From an uncultured Prevotellaceae bacterium (lineage in GTDB: Bacteria > Bacteroidota > Bacteroidia > Bacteroidales > Bacteroidaceae), in NCBI GenBank assembly GCA_900314985.1, contig OMXL01000035.1, forward strand, positions 1-38,663: a DNA stretch of 38,663 nucleotides, given 5' to 3'. The position numbers and the translations under genes were made by a program. The notes under the pieces were generated by a model that searched no databases, was not told the origin of the DNA, and saw only the letters and a list, made by a program, of their open reading frames with translations. Within the stretch, counting starts at the first letter, position 1; every line of letters begins with the position of its first letter. This document shows, piece by piece, positions 1 through 7,147 of the stretch.

Positions 1-105
1 CTGGCGGGTGTTGATACAACTGGTAGGCACCATGCGGGCATACCACTTGCCGCTGCGCTTCGTTCCTACACTCTGGTCTTGATGCAATCTGTAAAATACT
101 GACAT
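1..105 (-). CDS. HU-related DNA-binding protein, N-terminal part (runs off window)
   Basis: The minus strand reads 35 codons from an ATG at 103-105, beginning MSVFYRLHQDQSVG and continuing with a GKWYAR segment. This start resembles the Bacteroidetes HU-related histone-like proteins, which often begin MxVFYK followed by GKWYAR. These proteins bind DNA and commonly accompany phage- or plasmid-derived genes. A TAACTTTG promoter box at 165-172 (minus) suits it. Only the N-terminus is visible, so the family call rests on a short stretch. It lies downstream of the primase gene in the same direction. Confidence 0.7.
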   Translation of the reverse strand, partial: MSVFYRLHQDQSVGTKRSGKWYARMVPTSCINTRQ

Positions 106-164
106 AATGTTGTGTGTTTTTGATGGTTAAAATTTAAGGTAACTAACTCTCTTGTTTTATGTTA

Positions 165-172
165 CAAAGTTA
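165..172 (-). promoter_or_regulatory. -7 promoter box (TAACTTTG) for the HU-like gene
   Basis: The minus strand shows TAACTTTG, matching the Bacteroidetes TAnnTTTG consensus, about 60 nt before the HU-like ATG. Confidence 0.5.
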
Positions 173-232
173 CGAAAAAGTTTTGATATAACCAAATTTT
201 TCTACCACTTTTTCATTTTTTTTCGCAGAAAT

Positions 233-289
233 TTATCAGCCTAATACGCAACTGTATTAGCGTGACACGCGCGCGTATTAGGCTGATAA
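233..289. repeat. 17-bp perfect inverted repeat with an internal competing arm
   Basis: TTATCAGCCTAATACGC at 233-249 is the exact reverse complement of 273-289. Inside the loop, 254-260 (GTATTAG) can also pair with CTAATAC at 241-247, so two hairpins compete. It lies just after the primase stop codon and may be its terminator, but there is no good U-tract. A protein-binding or replication site is an alternative. Confidence 0.6.
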
Positions 290-296
290 TGGTGGC

Positions 297-1226
297 TTAT
301 ACAGCTGTCTTGTGGGCCAGATAGTAGTCGCTGTAGTCCTTGCAGTCGGGTGGCAGCTGGAGGTGCTCCAGCGAGGGCAGCAGCTCTTTCAGTTGCAGGA
401 AGAGGCGCTCGCCAGGCTCGTCGCGGTCGGGGTACATTCTAAATTTAATTGAGAATTGAGAATTGAGAATTGATAATTGGGCGACGTCTCTCTTCTTCAG
501 CAGCGTGGCAGAGGGGATGGCGATGGCCTTATGTCCGGCCGAGAGCATGGCCCAGCAGTCGGAGCAGCCCTCGGTGATAAAGAGCGCCTCGCCTGGCTTC
601 AAAAGGTTCAGCACGGGCAGGTTGTAGATGCCGCATTGGGAGCCCTGCGGAAAGCGGAAGCGGGGCAGGGCGCCACGGATGAGGTTGCGGTTCTGTACGC
701 CCACCAGACGGCCCTCACGATCGTAGTAGGGTATCTGTAGCCAAGGTACCTGCTGCTTGTCGCGCCACGATGTCAGGCGGCACCAGCTGACCACCCTCGG
801 GTCCAGTCGACGCTCGTCGTAGAGGAAGCGGCGAGCCTCGTCGTTCAACCAAGGATGCTCGAAGAATCGCTCGTATCGACTCGCGTCGAAAGGAAGCCTC
901 CCCCTATCCCCCTCCAAGTAGAGGGGGGACTCTGTGGTGCCAGCACTCCCCTTCCTTTTTGGGGAGGGGTCGGGGGTGAGGCTCAGCCACCTGCAGGCAT
1001 CGAGAAACGTCTTATTCAGATACTTCATCACGAGGTCGATGGTGCCCCCTGAGGCTCCGCAGACAAAGCAGCGGAAGATGTTTCTGCGCACGGAGAACGA
1101 CAGCGAGGCATGGCGGTCGTCGTGGAACGGGCAGAGTGCTTTATGTCTCGTAACTCGCAGTCCAAGTCGCTCTGCGACCCCCTCGATGGGGAGGTCGCGG
1201 AGCTTTTGCAGTTCATACTTTTCCAT
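297..1226 (-). CDS. CHC2 zinc-finger / Toprim primase-like protein
   Basis: This 309-residue protein looks like a DnaG-type primase of the kind carried by phages and mobile elements. The zinc finger is visible as C32-x2-H35 and C53-x2-C56 (FRCFVCG). A Toprim-like region follows with ITEG (217-220) and YPDRDEPG (265-272), matching the catalytic glutamate and DxD metal-binding motifs. It should synthesise RNA primers for element replication. Its start overlaps the end of the DUF3987-type gene by 14 bp, so the two form one operon. Two stretches look foreign: residues about 83-111, encoded by a palindromic repeat, and residues about 252-262 (SILNSQFSIKF), encoded by a 7-bp tandem repeat. Both keep the frame open, but the second lies next to the DxD motif and may impair activity. 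Confidence 0.85.
   Translation of the reverse strand: MEKYELQKLRDLPIEGVAERLGLRVTRHKALCPFHDDRHASLSFSVRRNIFRCFVCGASGGTIDLVMKYLNKTFLDACRWLSLTPDPSPKRKGSAGTTESPLYLEGDRGRLPFDASRYERFFEHPWLNDEARRFLYDERRLDPRVVSWCRLTSWRDKQQVPWLQIPYYDREGRLVGVQNRNLIRGALPRFRFPQGSQCGIYNLPVLNLLKPGEALFITEGCSDCWAMLSAGHKAIAIPSATLLKKRDVAQLSILNSQFSIKFRMYPDRDEPGERLFLQLKELLPSLEHLQLPPDCKDYSDYYLAHKTAV
437..478. repeat. 7-bp tandem repeat (GAGAATT) inside the primase gene
   Basis: Three to four copies of GAGAATT, the last degenerate (GATAATT), occur in frame in the primase coding sequence and encode SILNSQFSIKF. The same kind of repeat occurs between genes at 20977-21007. Confidence 0.75.
895..983. repeat. GC-rich palindromic repeat element inserted in frame in the primase gene
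   Basis: Two palindromic blocks, one around CCCCCTCCAAGTAGAGGGGG and one around CTCCCC...GGGGAG, lie between the zinc finger and the Toprim region. They encode a proline/glycine-rich peptide (LTPDPSPKRKGS onward) with no place in a primase. A related block lies at 36454-36502. Confidence 0.7.
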
Positions 1227-2526
1227 TGCCTTTCAGATAGGTTTCAGTTTTGCTATACAGTCCCGTCTGGGCAGAATACTCAATGAAGCCACGGTTCGTC
1301 CATACATGAATCTGATGCTTGGTGCCCTCTTTACTCTTGCCGAGCTGTAGTCGCAGGGCTTCGAGCTGCTGCTCGTTGAACGACATGTCCAGGCTGTCGA
1401 GCATATTCTTCGGGCCACACTTCTGCGTGTCTGCTGCCGTTGCGTCGATACCTTTGAACATATCGCCAAATACCTTCACCTTCGACCACAGATCGTAGTA
1501 GCAGAACCACACCATGAACTCACCTATCGAGCGGCTCCACGTCTGGTCGTTCAGAATCCAGAGCGTAGCGGCTTTCTTCCACGCTGCAACGATGCTGCGG
1601 TGTGAGAGTTCAAAGAGCATATCGTCGTCGGCAAGGTCGGCAAGACTGGCCATCTCCTCGGCTAACTGGTCGGCAATATTGTTTAGCGGCTTTACCACGA
1701 ACTTGCCCTTACAGTTGTCCAGTCGCAGCAGGTATTCATCGAGTTTCTGGAGGAAATCCTCATCGTAATTCCCTTGGCGCGGAATCTTGCCGCTGCGCTC
1801 ACCACGCGCCTTGTAGGCAAAGGGAATGCGGCCGAAGAAGCCATTGGTCAGGTCTTTCTTGTAGAACGAGCGGGCAGCCTCGGGTGTCGAGCTGAACGTG
1901 ATGTTGGCACGAAGCAGAGGATTGCCCGACACGCCTTCTGCCGTGGCACGAAGAGCACCAGCGCGCTGGCGGTCATAGATGTTACGCACCATCTGACTCA
2001 CCTGCCTATGACCGCCACACATGCGGTCGGCCATCTCTACTTCTGGCAGGTTCAGATACTGCGTCCTGCCGCCCGTCTTCTCCAGTGCCATTGCGTTCTG
2101 GAGAAAAGCAGGATTCGTCAGGTCAGCAGGCGGAAACCAGAAGGCCACATCAGGACGCTCGGGCTTTTCCTTGTTGGCACCCTTGGTCTTCATCTGTCGC
2201 TGCCAGTCGACGAGTTTGTTGAATTCAATCTCATCATGGTCTCGGAAAGAGCGCATGATAGCCTCTATGAGATGCGTCAATTGGGCTTTGCCGATACCAC
2301 TTGGGCCTATCAGATGCCCCATTTGGCCACACAGTTCATAGTATTTGTTGTCAGAATACATGAATTCCACTTCGCTCAAATGAGCAGCTAGAGCAGGTAT
2401 GGCCATCGGAACAAGCACTTCGCGCATGTCTTTTGAGGCCTGTGAGAGGAGTAATTTTACGATTTCTGTGCCTTTAGTAGGCTTGGGCATCGCTGGTGCG
2501 GTGCTATTGAAAATGTTGTAACTCAT
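1213..2526 (-). CDS. DUF3987-type P-loop protein of a mobile element
   Basis: This 437-residue protein has a Walker-A-like loop GPSGIGKAQL at residues 74-83 after an N-terminal helical region. It resembles the DUF3987 proteins that sit next to CHC2 primases in Bacteroidetes mobile DNA and probably acts as an ATPase or helicase-like partner in element replication. The ATG at 2526 is the first in the frame and the product is full length. It is the first gene of a two-gene minus-strand operon with the primase, overlapping it by 14 bp. The P-loop is clear; the DUF number is recognised from overall character and gene order, not from a search. Confidence 0.7.
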   Translation of the reverse strand: MSYNIFNSTAPAMPKPTKGTEIVKLLLSQASKDMREVLVPMAIPALAAHLSEVEFMYSDNKYYELCGQMGHLIGPSGIGKAQLTHLIEAIMRSFRDHDEIEFNKLVDWQRQMKTKGANKEKPERPDVAFWFPPADLTNPAFLQNAMALEKTGGRTQYLNLPEVEMADRMCGGHRQVSQMVRNIYDRQRAGALRATAEGVSGNPLLRANITFSSTPEAARSFYKKDLTNGFFGRIPFAYKARGERSGKIPRQGNYDEDFLQKLDEYLLRLDNCKGKFVVKPLNNIADQLAEEMASLADLADDDMLFELSHRSIVAAWKKAATLWILNDQTWSRSIGEFMVWFCYYDLWSKVKVFGDMFKGIDATAADTQKCGPKNMLDSLDMSFNEQQLEALRLQLGKSKEGTKHQIHVWTNRGFIEYSAQTGLYSKTETYLKGNGKV

Positions 2527-2761
2527 TGCTTTTTAGATAATTAAACGATTTGTTGATACTCGTCCAATCTCAATCTCAGTTATCTCAGTTGTTTTTAAAG
2601 GTACCCCTCACCCCGACTTATCTATATTATATACTATATATATTATTAATAATCAATAAGTTATAAGATTATAAAGAGAGGTGTCCGAGTTAAGAAGTAC
2701 CTATTTTTTTAATTGAGATTTGAGATTTGAGACTGAAACATCATACATCAGCCATCAGACC
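2527..2761. other. AT-rich gap with short repeats, no gene seen
   Basis: The 235-nt gap holds an alternating AT stretch around 2625-2665, repeated ATCTCA units near 2565-2590 and GAGATTT units near 2713-2732. I see no convincing coding region, RNA or terminator. Confidence 0.5.
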
Positions 2762-3139
2762 TCATTCCTCTACCAGGCCCCCCAGTGCTATGCATAGTTC
2801 GTTATACACTCCGAGGGCGTAGCGCTCCAGGCTGAAATCGTCGCCCATCTTCAGCGGCTTGAAGTTCGGTCTGAGGTTGCCGTTGTCCTGTCGGGTTACG
2901 GAGATGTAGCGGCCATTGTACAGGTGCGGGTTGCGCTTCATGCTCCAAGGCAGCGTCTCCACGAAGGTGAAGTGCTCGTCGTAGCGGAACTCGTCAATCT
3001 CCACGTCGCGCTTCAGCACGCCCTGATAGTCCTTGCCGACCCGCATGATGCGGTCGTTGTTCAACACTGTTTTTACGTTCACGCCCAGATGCGTGTTGTG
3101 GTGCCAACCGCTGAGGTTGGACTTTTTGTTTGCTCCCAT
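2762..3139 (-). CDS. Hypothetical protein, 125 aa
   Basis: I do not recognise this gene. The product is soluble and basic at the N-terminus (MGANKKSNLSGWHHNTHLG), with many aromatic and charged residues and a segment NLRPNFKPLKMG around residues 87-98. No membrane segment or signal peptide is visible. It lies upstream of, and in the same direction as, the DUF3987/primase operon, separated from it by 235 nt. That suggests it belongs to the same mobile module, perhaps as an accessory nucleic-acid-binding protein; this is inference from position. A TACCTTCG sequence about 130 nt upstream is a one-base variant of the promoter box. Confidence 0.6.
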   Translation of the reverse strand: MGANKKSNLSGWHHNTHLGVNVKTVLNNDRIMRVGKDYQGVLKRDVEIDEFRYDEHFTFVETLPWSMKRNPHLYNGRYISVTRQDNGNLRPNFKPLKMGDDFSLERYALGVYNELCIALGGLVEE

Positions 3140-3298
3140 TTTTCTGTCTTTTTTTATGGAAGTTTACTCTCTTGCACTGACGGGTCTCGGCATAGAGAAT
3201 TTTCACCTTCCCGTCATTCCCCTGGCACCGTGCTCAGTGTTTATCCAAGGAACTGAATTCTGGGTGCGAAGGTACTACGAATGGGGGAATACAACAAA

Positions 3299-3375
3299 TA
3301 AGGTTAAAGCAATAGCATTAACTGGTTAAAAGTGAACGAATAGTTAAAGAAATGGTTAGAGTAATGGTTAAAAAG
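3299..3375. repeat. Degenerate GGTTAAA tandem repeats
   Basis: Five GGTTAAA-like units (GGTTAAA, GGTTAAA, AGTTAAA, GGTTAGA, GGTTAAA) occur at about 12-21-nt spacing just before the stop codon of the next minus-strand gene. They have the look of a decayed minisatellite. Confidence 0.5.
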
Positions 3376-3377
3376 AA

Positions 3378-4250
3378 TCAGGCAGCACAGCTATTGATAA
3401 CTTCGTCAAGTATCTCTTCAATCTGCTTTCCGTCTCTTTTCAGCTTCCAGAGTTTTTGGTTTTTGTTAGCAGGGTCGTCATAGGCAATGAGTGCATTTCT
3501 ATCGTTGGCATCCGTGCGCTGCTTCATATTGTTCTCCTGATTGCCCAGCCCCATCTTTTCCAGCAGTTTTCCGAAAACAGCCATAGAGCACTTTGTGGTT
3601 ACGATACCCCTCAGTCGGCAGACGAAGCGTACCACGTTCCAGTCTTTCAGATTCCGTTTTCCTATCCATCTGTTTACAGGGCCTTTCATGGTATTTACAA
3701 ATTCAGTATATACCACATCGTCTTTTATCAGCATCTGATCTGCTACATCATTAGGCAGGTCAGCCAAGTGGTATTCTACTGTCTGGTCATTATTAGCCGT
3801 GCTGGCGGGAATAATTCCTGTTGCCGTCTTATTCTCTGCATATCCTTCCAGCATTTTCCTGACAAGTTCTTCCTCCTTATGCTCGTCTTCTATGCGATTC
3901 ATCACAGCCACCTTCACGCATTCAAGCTTCATGTGAAAGGCTTGTTTTGCGCTATTTCGAGAAATGTTAGTGGCCAGACAATAATTATCCAGTGGAAAAT
4001 ACTTCTTTTTCCATGCCGTTTCAATCCATTCCAATGCAAGGTCAATAAGAGGCTGCTCTTTTACCAGATAGAGAAACTGATAAATATACTCATCATCCCA
4101 ACCTCTGGTGGCATGCTCTAAATCTATGCCAAGAAAGTCTGGCCGAGAGTTGATGTAAATCTCAGCAAGTTCTTCTGCGCTATATGTTTTCGGGGGTGCG
4201 ATAGTAGCGCTGCTATCTGGTTGGTGGTCGTGATGAAGGTTATTATCCAT
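3378..4250 (-). CDS. Hypothetical protein, 290 aa
   Basis: I do not recognise this gene. The product is soluble, with an acidic, helix-rich first half (DYEYIYQFLYLVKEQ-like segments, residues about 25-140) and a basic second half containing GPVNRWIGKRNLKDWNVVRF (about residues 188-207). The end (about 255-290) is again mixed charge. There is no signal peptide, membrane span or obvious catalytic motif. A TAATTTTG promoter box lies at 4281-4288 (minus), about 30 nt before the ATG. It could belong to the mobile module on its left or be a separate accessory gene; its neighbour on the right is the divergent methyltransferase cassette. Confidence 0.6.
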   Translation of the reverse strand: MDNNLHHDHQPDSSATIAPPKTYSAEELAEIYINSRPDFLGIDLEHATRGWDDEYIYQFLYLVKEQPLIDLALEWIETAWKKKYFPLDNYCLATNISRNSAKQAFHMKLECVKVAVMNRIEDEHKEEELVRKMLEGYAENKTATGIIPASTANNDQTVEYHLADLPNDVADQMLIKDDVVYTEFVNTMKGPVNRWIGKRNLKDWNVVRFVCRLRGIVTTKCSMAVFGKLLEKMGLGNQENNMKQRTDANDRNALIAYDDPANKNQKLWKLKRDGKQIEEILDEVINSCAA

Positions 4251-4280
4251 CCTGAAAAACTATGACAAAATAACGGAATG

Positions 4281-4288
4281 CAAAATTA
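4281..4288 (-). promoter_or_regulatory. -7 promoter box (TAATTTTG) for the 290-aa hypothetical gene
   Basis: TAATTTTG on the minus strand, about 30 nt upstream of the ATG at 4250, fits TAnnTTTG. Confidence 0.45.
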
Positions 4289-4362
4289 CAAAAAATAACT
4301 GGGCTATCCTAATCGGCAGCCTAGAAATATATGAAAAAAATAGTTAATACGAGGTGGCTTGG

Positions 4363-4385
4363 AAAACAGGAAACGGAAGTCATTG
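4363..4385 (+). repeat. Left copy of exact 23-bp direct repeat flanking the restriction-like cassette
   Basis: The 23 bases starting AAAACAGGAAACGG are identical to 7063-7085, exactly 2,700 bp away. With the following CTTCC (4389-4393) they form a weak terminator-like hairpin followed by T-rich sequence. No plus-strand gene ends upstream of this copy, so it is an orphan terminator, which suggests it marks a cassette boundary. Confidence 0.85.
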
Positions 4386-4450
4386 CGGCTTCCATCAATT
4401 TTTATTTTCAGTTTTTGTCATAAAGGCGAATAACTTTTCAAACTTTTTCG

Positions 4451-4458
4451 TATCTTTG
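4451..4458 (+). promoter_or_regulatory. -7 promoter box (TATCTTTG) of the ncRNA / methyltransferase cassette
   Basis: TATCTTTG on the plus strand fits the Bacteroidetes consensus. Transcription should begin near 4464, more than 300 nt before the methyltransferase start, leaving room for the structured RNA. Confidence 0.65.
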
Positions 4459-4463
4459 CACTC

Positions 4464-4717
4464 GGTTCGGGGAGAAATCCGGACTAATGAAAGCATTCGC
4501 TATTATTTCGCGTTCAGCCAAAAGCCTCGGAAACTTATTGGAAATAACAACGCACAGAGATAATATGTGATAAGATGTTTCGGATAGGAATGTCTTAGCA
4601 GTTAGTGTATAGCAATGCATCGACACTTAGGTGTGGTGCATACTTGTATAACTGCTGGGGTTTCCATTCCGAGGCTGCCTCAAAGCTGAACGCAAAAGGT
4701 GCATCACGCCTTTTTTT
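4464..4717 (+). ncRNA. Structured ~255-nt RNA with own promoter and terminator
   Basis: Between the promoter at 4451-4458 and an intrinsic terminator at 4694-4717 the sequence can fold into a long nested rod. The arms are GCGTTCAGC 4510-4518 with 4685-4693, AGCCTCGG 4523-4530 with 4669-4676, GGAATG 4587-4592 with 4665-4670, GCAGTTA 4598-4604 with 4649-4655, ATGCA 4615-4619 with 4637-4641, and ACAC 4623-4626 with 4631-4634. The second and third pairs share two bases. No conserved-looking ORF is present on the plus strand. It may be an independent small RNA or a leader controlling the methyltransferase. The size and rod shape recall 6S-like RNAs, but the large one-sided bulge (about 4531-4586) argues against a simple match. 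Confidence 0.65.
4694..4717 (+). terminator. Intrinsic terminator of the structured RNA
   Basis: AAAAGGTG (4694-4701) pairs with CGCCTTTT (4707-4714) around the loop CATCA, followed by T residues to 4717. It lies 57 nt before the methyltransferase ATG, so it separates the RNA from the coding genes or attenuates them. Confidence 0.7.
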
Positions 4718-4736
4718 GTGTCCAGCGGCAAGAGTG

Positions 4737-4772
4737 ATTGATAGTCGGTGCTGAGAATTATTTACTATCAAT
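4737..4772 (+). promoter_or_regulatory. 9-bp perfect inverted repeat next to the methyltransferase start
   Basis: ATTGATAGT (4737-4745) and ACTATCAAT (4764-4772) are exact inverted repeats 18 nt apart and end 2 nt before the ATG at 4775. As RNA the hairpin would cover the ribosome-binding region; as DNA it could be an operator. Either would fit control of methyltransferase expression. Confidence 0.55.
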
Positions 4773-4774
4773 CT

Positions 4775-5881
4775 ATGGCAAACAATAGCAATCTCGGTGC
4801 AGCCAAGGCTGCGAAGAATGATGAGTTCTATACTCAATATGCGGATATCCAGAAGGAAATCAATGCTTATCTGGAATATAACCCCGACACTTTCCGTGAC
4901 AAGGTGGTCCTCCTACCATGCGATGATCCTGAATGGAGCAACTTTACTCGTTTCTTTGCGCAAAACTTTGAGCGATTGGGGTTGAAGCGTCTCATCAGTA
5001 CCAGCTATGCGGTAGAAAGCAAGAAATACAAGAACTATCAGCCTACGCTCTTTGAAACAGAGAGCCCTATTTTTGATATTGACAAGACGCGTATCAAGGG
5101 TAAGATATTCGAATTGACTCACGACACCAATCAGAATGGTCGCATAGATATTGACGACTTGGAATGGCATTACCTTGAAGGTGATGGTGACTTCCGTAGC
5201 AAGGAAGTATGCAAACTGAGAGACGAGGCAGACATTATCGTTACCAACCCGCCTTTCTCGTTGTTCAGAGAATTTGTGGCTTGGATATTTGAAGCCCAAA
5301 AGAAGTGTTTGATTATTGGAAATAAAAACGGAATTGGATACAAAGAGATATTTCCGTTGATTATGGAAAACAAACTATGGTATGGGCCTTCCATAACGGG
5401 TGGAGATAGAGAGTTTATGGTTCCAAATGATTACCAAACTCATTCAGAATCGCTCAGAATCGACGAGAAAGGACGTAAATTTATTCGTGTACCAGGTGTA
5501 CATTGGTTTACTAACCTTGAGCACGGACGCCGTCATGAGCCAATGAGTCTAATGACAATGAAGGATAATTTACGTTTTGGCAAGCATAAAAATCTTTGTG
5601 ATAAAGGATATCAACATTATATCAATTATGATGCAATTGAGGTTCCATATTCAGATGCCATACCTGCTGATTATGAAGGTGCTATGGGCGTTCCTATTTC
5701 TTTTCTTGATAGATATTGTCCTGAGCAATTTGAGATAATTGGCCATAGCCTTCAACTTGCAGATATGAATATCATTAAACAAAGACAGGGGAAAGCCGGA
5801 GGAGGTCCAAGATTCTATGTCGAAGAGAATGGTAAATTAGTTCGCTTGTATGAACGTATAGTAATCCGCAAAAAAAAATAA
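4775..5881 (+). CDS. EcoRI-type adenine-specific DNA methyltransferase
   Basis: This 368-residue protein matches the EcoRI-methylase family, which transfers a methyl group from S-adenosylmethionine to adenine in DNA. Visible hallmarks are KNDEFYTQ (14-21), the family segment [12 protein letters not shown] (46-57) and the catalytic motif NPPF (158-161). The ATG at 4775 is chosen over one 27 nt upstream because the family start ([17 protein letters not shown]) begins here. Residues 117-128 ([12 protein letters not shown]) form a textbook EF-hand-like loop just before the catalytic motif, an uncommon feature for a methyltransferase. The next gene begins 5 nt after its stop, so methyltransferase and DUF262-HNH protein are made together. 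The expected role is to protect host DNA, or to mark it, for the linked nuclease. Confidence 0.88.
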   Translation: MANNSNLGAAKAAKNDEFYTQYADIQKEINAYLEYNPDTFRDKVVLLPCDDPEWSNFTRFFAQNFERLGLKRLISTSYAVESKKYKNYQPTLFETESPIFDIDKTRIKGKIFELTHDTNQNGRIDIDDLEWHYLEGDGDFRSKEVCKLRDEADIIVTNPPFSLFREFVAWIFEAQKKCLIIGNKNGIGYKEIFPLIMENKLWYGPSITGGDREFMVPNDYQTHSESLRIDEKGRKFIRVPGVHWFTNLEHGRRHEPMSLMTMKDNLRFGKHKNLCDKGYQHYINYDAIEVPYSDAIPADYEGAMGVPISFLDRYCPEQFEIIGHSLQLADMNIIKQRQGKAGGGPRFYVEENGKLVRLYERIVIRKKK

Positions 5882-5886
5882 CAGAT

Positions 5887-7059
5887 ATGAAACCTACACT
5901 TATCACCGACTGGACCATTGGCGACATTTGCAAGGGATTCCAGTACAACGAATACGAAGGGAAGGGCTTGTATGGTCTTTCGGGTAAGCTGACCATCCAG
6001 CCAGAGTTTCAGCGCCATTATCTCTATGCTGAGAATGGTGGCAAGAAGGAGGTAGATGTGATTCAGTCTGTGCGTAACGGCTACCCGCTGGGACTAATCT
6101 ACTTCTCTAAGGTTGGGGAGGATAAGTATGAGGTGCTGGACGGTCAGCAGCGCATCACGTCGCTTGGACGCTTCATTACGGAGAAGTTTGCTTGGATAGA
6201 TGCTGATGGACGTCCTTGGTATTTCTCGGCCTTGAATGCAGACGAGCAGAAGAAATTCCTGAACACGCCATTGCTTATCTATGTCTGCGAGGGTACGGAG
6301 AAGGAAATCAAAGACTGGTTCCGCACCATTAATATCGTGGGTATTCCACTGAATCAGCAAGAGACGCTCAACGCCGTGTATAGTGGTCCATTTGTCACAA
6401 AAGCCAAGGAGGAATTCTCGAACTCCAACAATACGAAAATCAACAAATGGAGTTGTTTTATCCCGGGCACAGCCAAGCGTCAGGACTATCTGGCTGCTGC
6501 ACTCGACTGGGTGAGCCGTGGCAATGTGGAGAACTATATGGCTGCCCACCGATACGACAACGACATTACGGAGTTGAAGGCTTACTTCACCAGTGTCATC
6601 GACTGGATAACCTCAGTATTCGACTTCAGCCCTGAAAAGGAGATGTGTGGACTGAAATGGGGCGAGCTATATGAACGTTACCACAAAACGGCCTACGACC
6701 CTGCAGCAGTAGCAGAGAAAGTGAAGGAACTCTACGAGAGCTTCTATGTGAAAGAAAAGAAAGGCATCTACGAGTATATCCTTGATGGGTGTCAGAATAC
6801 GAAGTTGCTGAATGTGCGTGTATTCGACGAACCTACCAAGAAGGCAGTCTACGCGCAGCAGACGGCAGCCGCCAAGGAAAAGGGTGAGAGCAACTGTCCG
6901 CTATGTGCCATCGGCCACGATTCCAACCACACCAAGATTTGGGAATTAAAAGACATGGATGCCGACCATGTGACAGCGTGGAGCAAAGGTGGTGCTACCG
7001 ACATCAGCAACTGTCAGATGTTGTGTAAAACCCATAATAGAGCAAAGGGCAACAGATAA
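5887..7059 (+). CDS. DUF262 - HNH endonuclease protein
   Basis: The 390-residue product has an N-terminal DUF262 (ParB/Srx-like) region with the diagnostic DGQQR at residues 85-89. It ends in an HNH nuclease with C337-x2-C340, the DH pair at 360-361, N375 and C380-x2-H383, a zinc-stabilised treble-clef layout. DUF262 proteins such as GmrSD, BrxU and SspE use nucleotide-driven DNA cleavage against phages, often sensing modified DNA. Here the partner is an adenine methyltransferase encoded 5 nt upstream, which suggests a two-gene restriction-like system. Whether it cuts unmethylated or methylated DNA cannot be read from the sequence. All key residues are present and the gene is full length. A terminator follows at 7071-7104. 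Confidence 0.85.
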   Translation: MKPTLITDWTIGDICKGFQYNEYEGKGLYGLSGKLTIQPEFQRHYLYAENGGKKEVDVIQSVRNGYPLGLIYFSKVGEDKYEVLDGQQRITSLGRFITEKFAWIDADGRPWYFSALNADEQKKFLNTPLLIYVCEGTEKEIKDWFRTINIVGIPLNQQETLNAVYSGPFVTKAKEEFSNSNNTKINKWSCFIPGTAKRQDYLAAALDWVSRGNVENYMAAHRYDNDITELKAYFTSVIDWITSVFDFSPEKEMCGLKWGELYERYHKTAYDPAAVAEKVKELYESFYVKEKKGIYEYILDGCQNTKLLNVRVFDEPTKKAVYAQQTAAAKEKGESNCPLCAIGHDSNHTKIWELKDMDADHVTAWSKGGATDISNCQMLCKTHNRAKGNR

Positions 7060-7062
7060 AAT

Positions 7063-7085
7063 AAAACAGGAAACGGAAGTCATTG
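7063..7085 (+). repeat. Right copy of exact 23-bp direct repeat
   Basis: Identical to 4363-4385. This copy begins 4 nt after the nuclease stop codon and forms the first arm of its terminator. Confidence 0.85.
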
Positions 7086-7104
7086 TCGTGGCTTCCGTTT
7101 TTTG
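7071..7104 (+). terminator. Terminator of the methyltransferase / DUF262-HNH operon
   Basis: AAACGGAAG (7071-7079) pairs exactly with CTTCCGTTT (7092-7100), followed by TTTTG. It lies 12 nt after the nuclease stop codon. Confidence 0.8.
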
Positions 7105-7147
7105 TGTGGTTATTGAAATAAATCAGCAAAGAAACTCTATCATTGCA

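Noticed and set aside
1774-2391. 205-codon plus-strand frame opposite the DUF3987-type gene
   Set aside because: Its product shows no domain and the minus-strand frame has a P-loop and an operon partner.
4595-4837. Minus-strand frames across the structured RNA (80 and 62 codons)
   Set aside because: They follow the stems of the RNA on the wrong strand and show no protein features; the recurring impression is better explained by a conserved RNA.
4363-7085. Classical transposon with terminal direct repeats
   Set aside because: No transposase or integrase is encoded inside and the repeats form terminator hairpins, so recombination through shared terminators is more likely.
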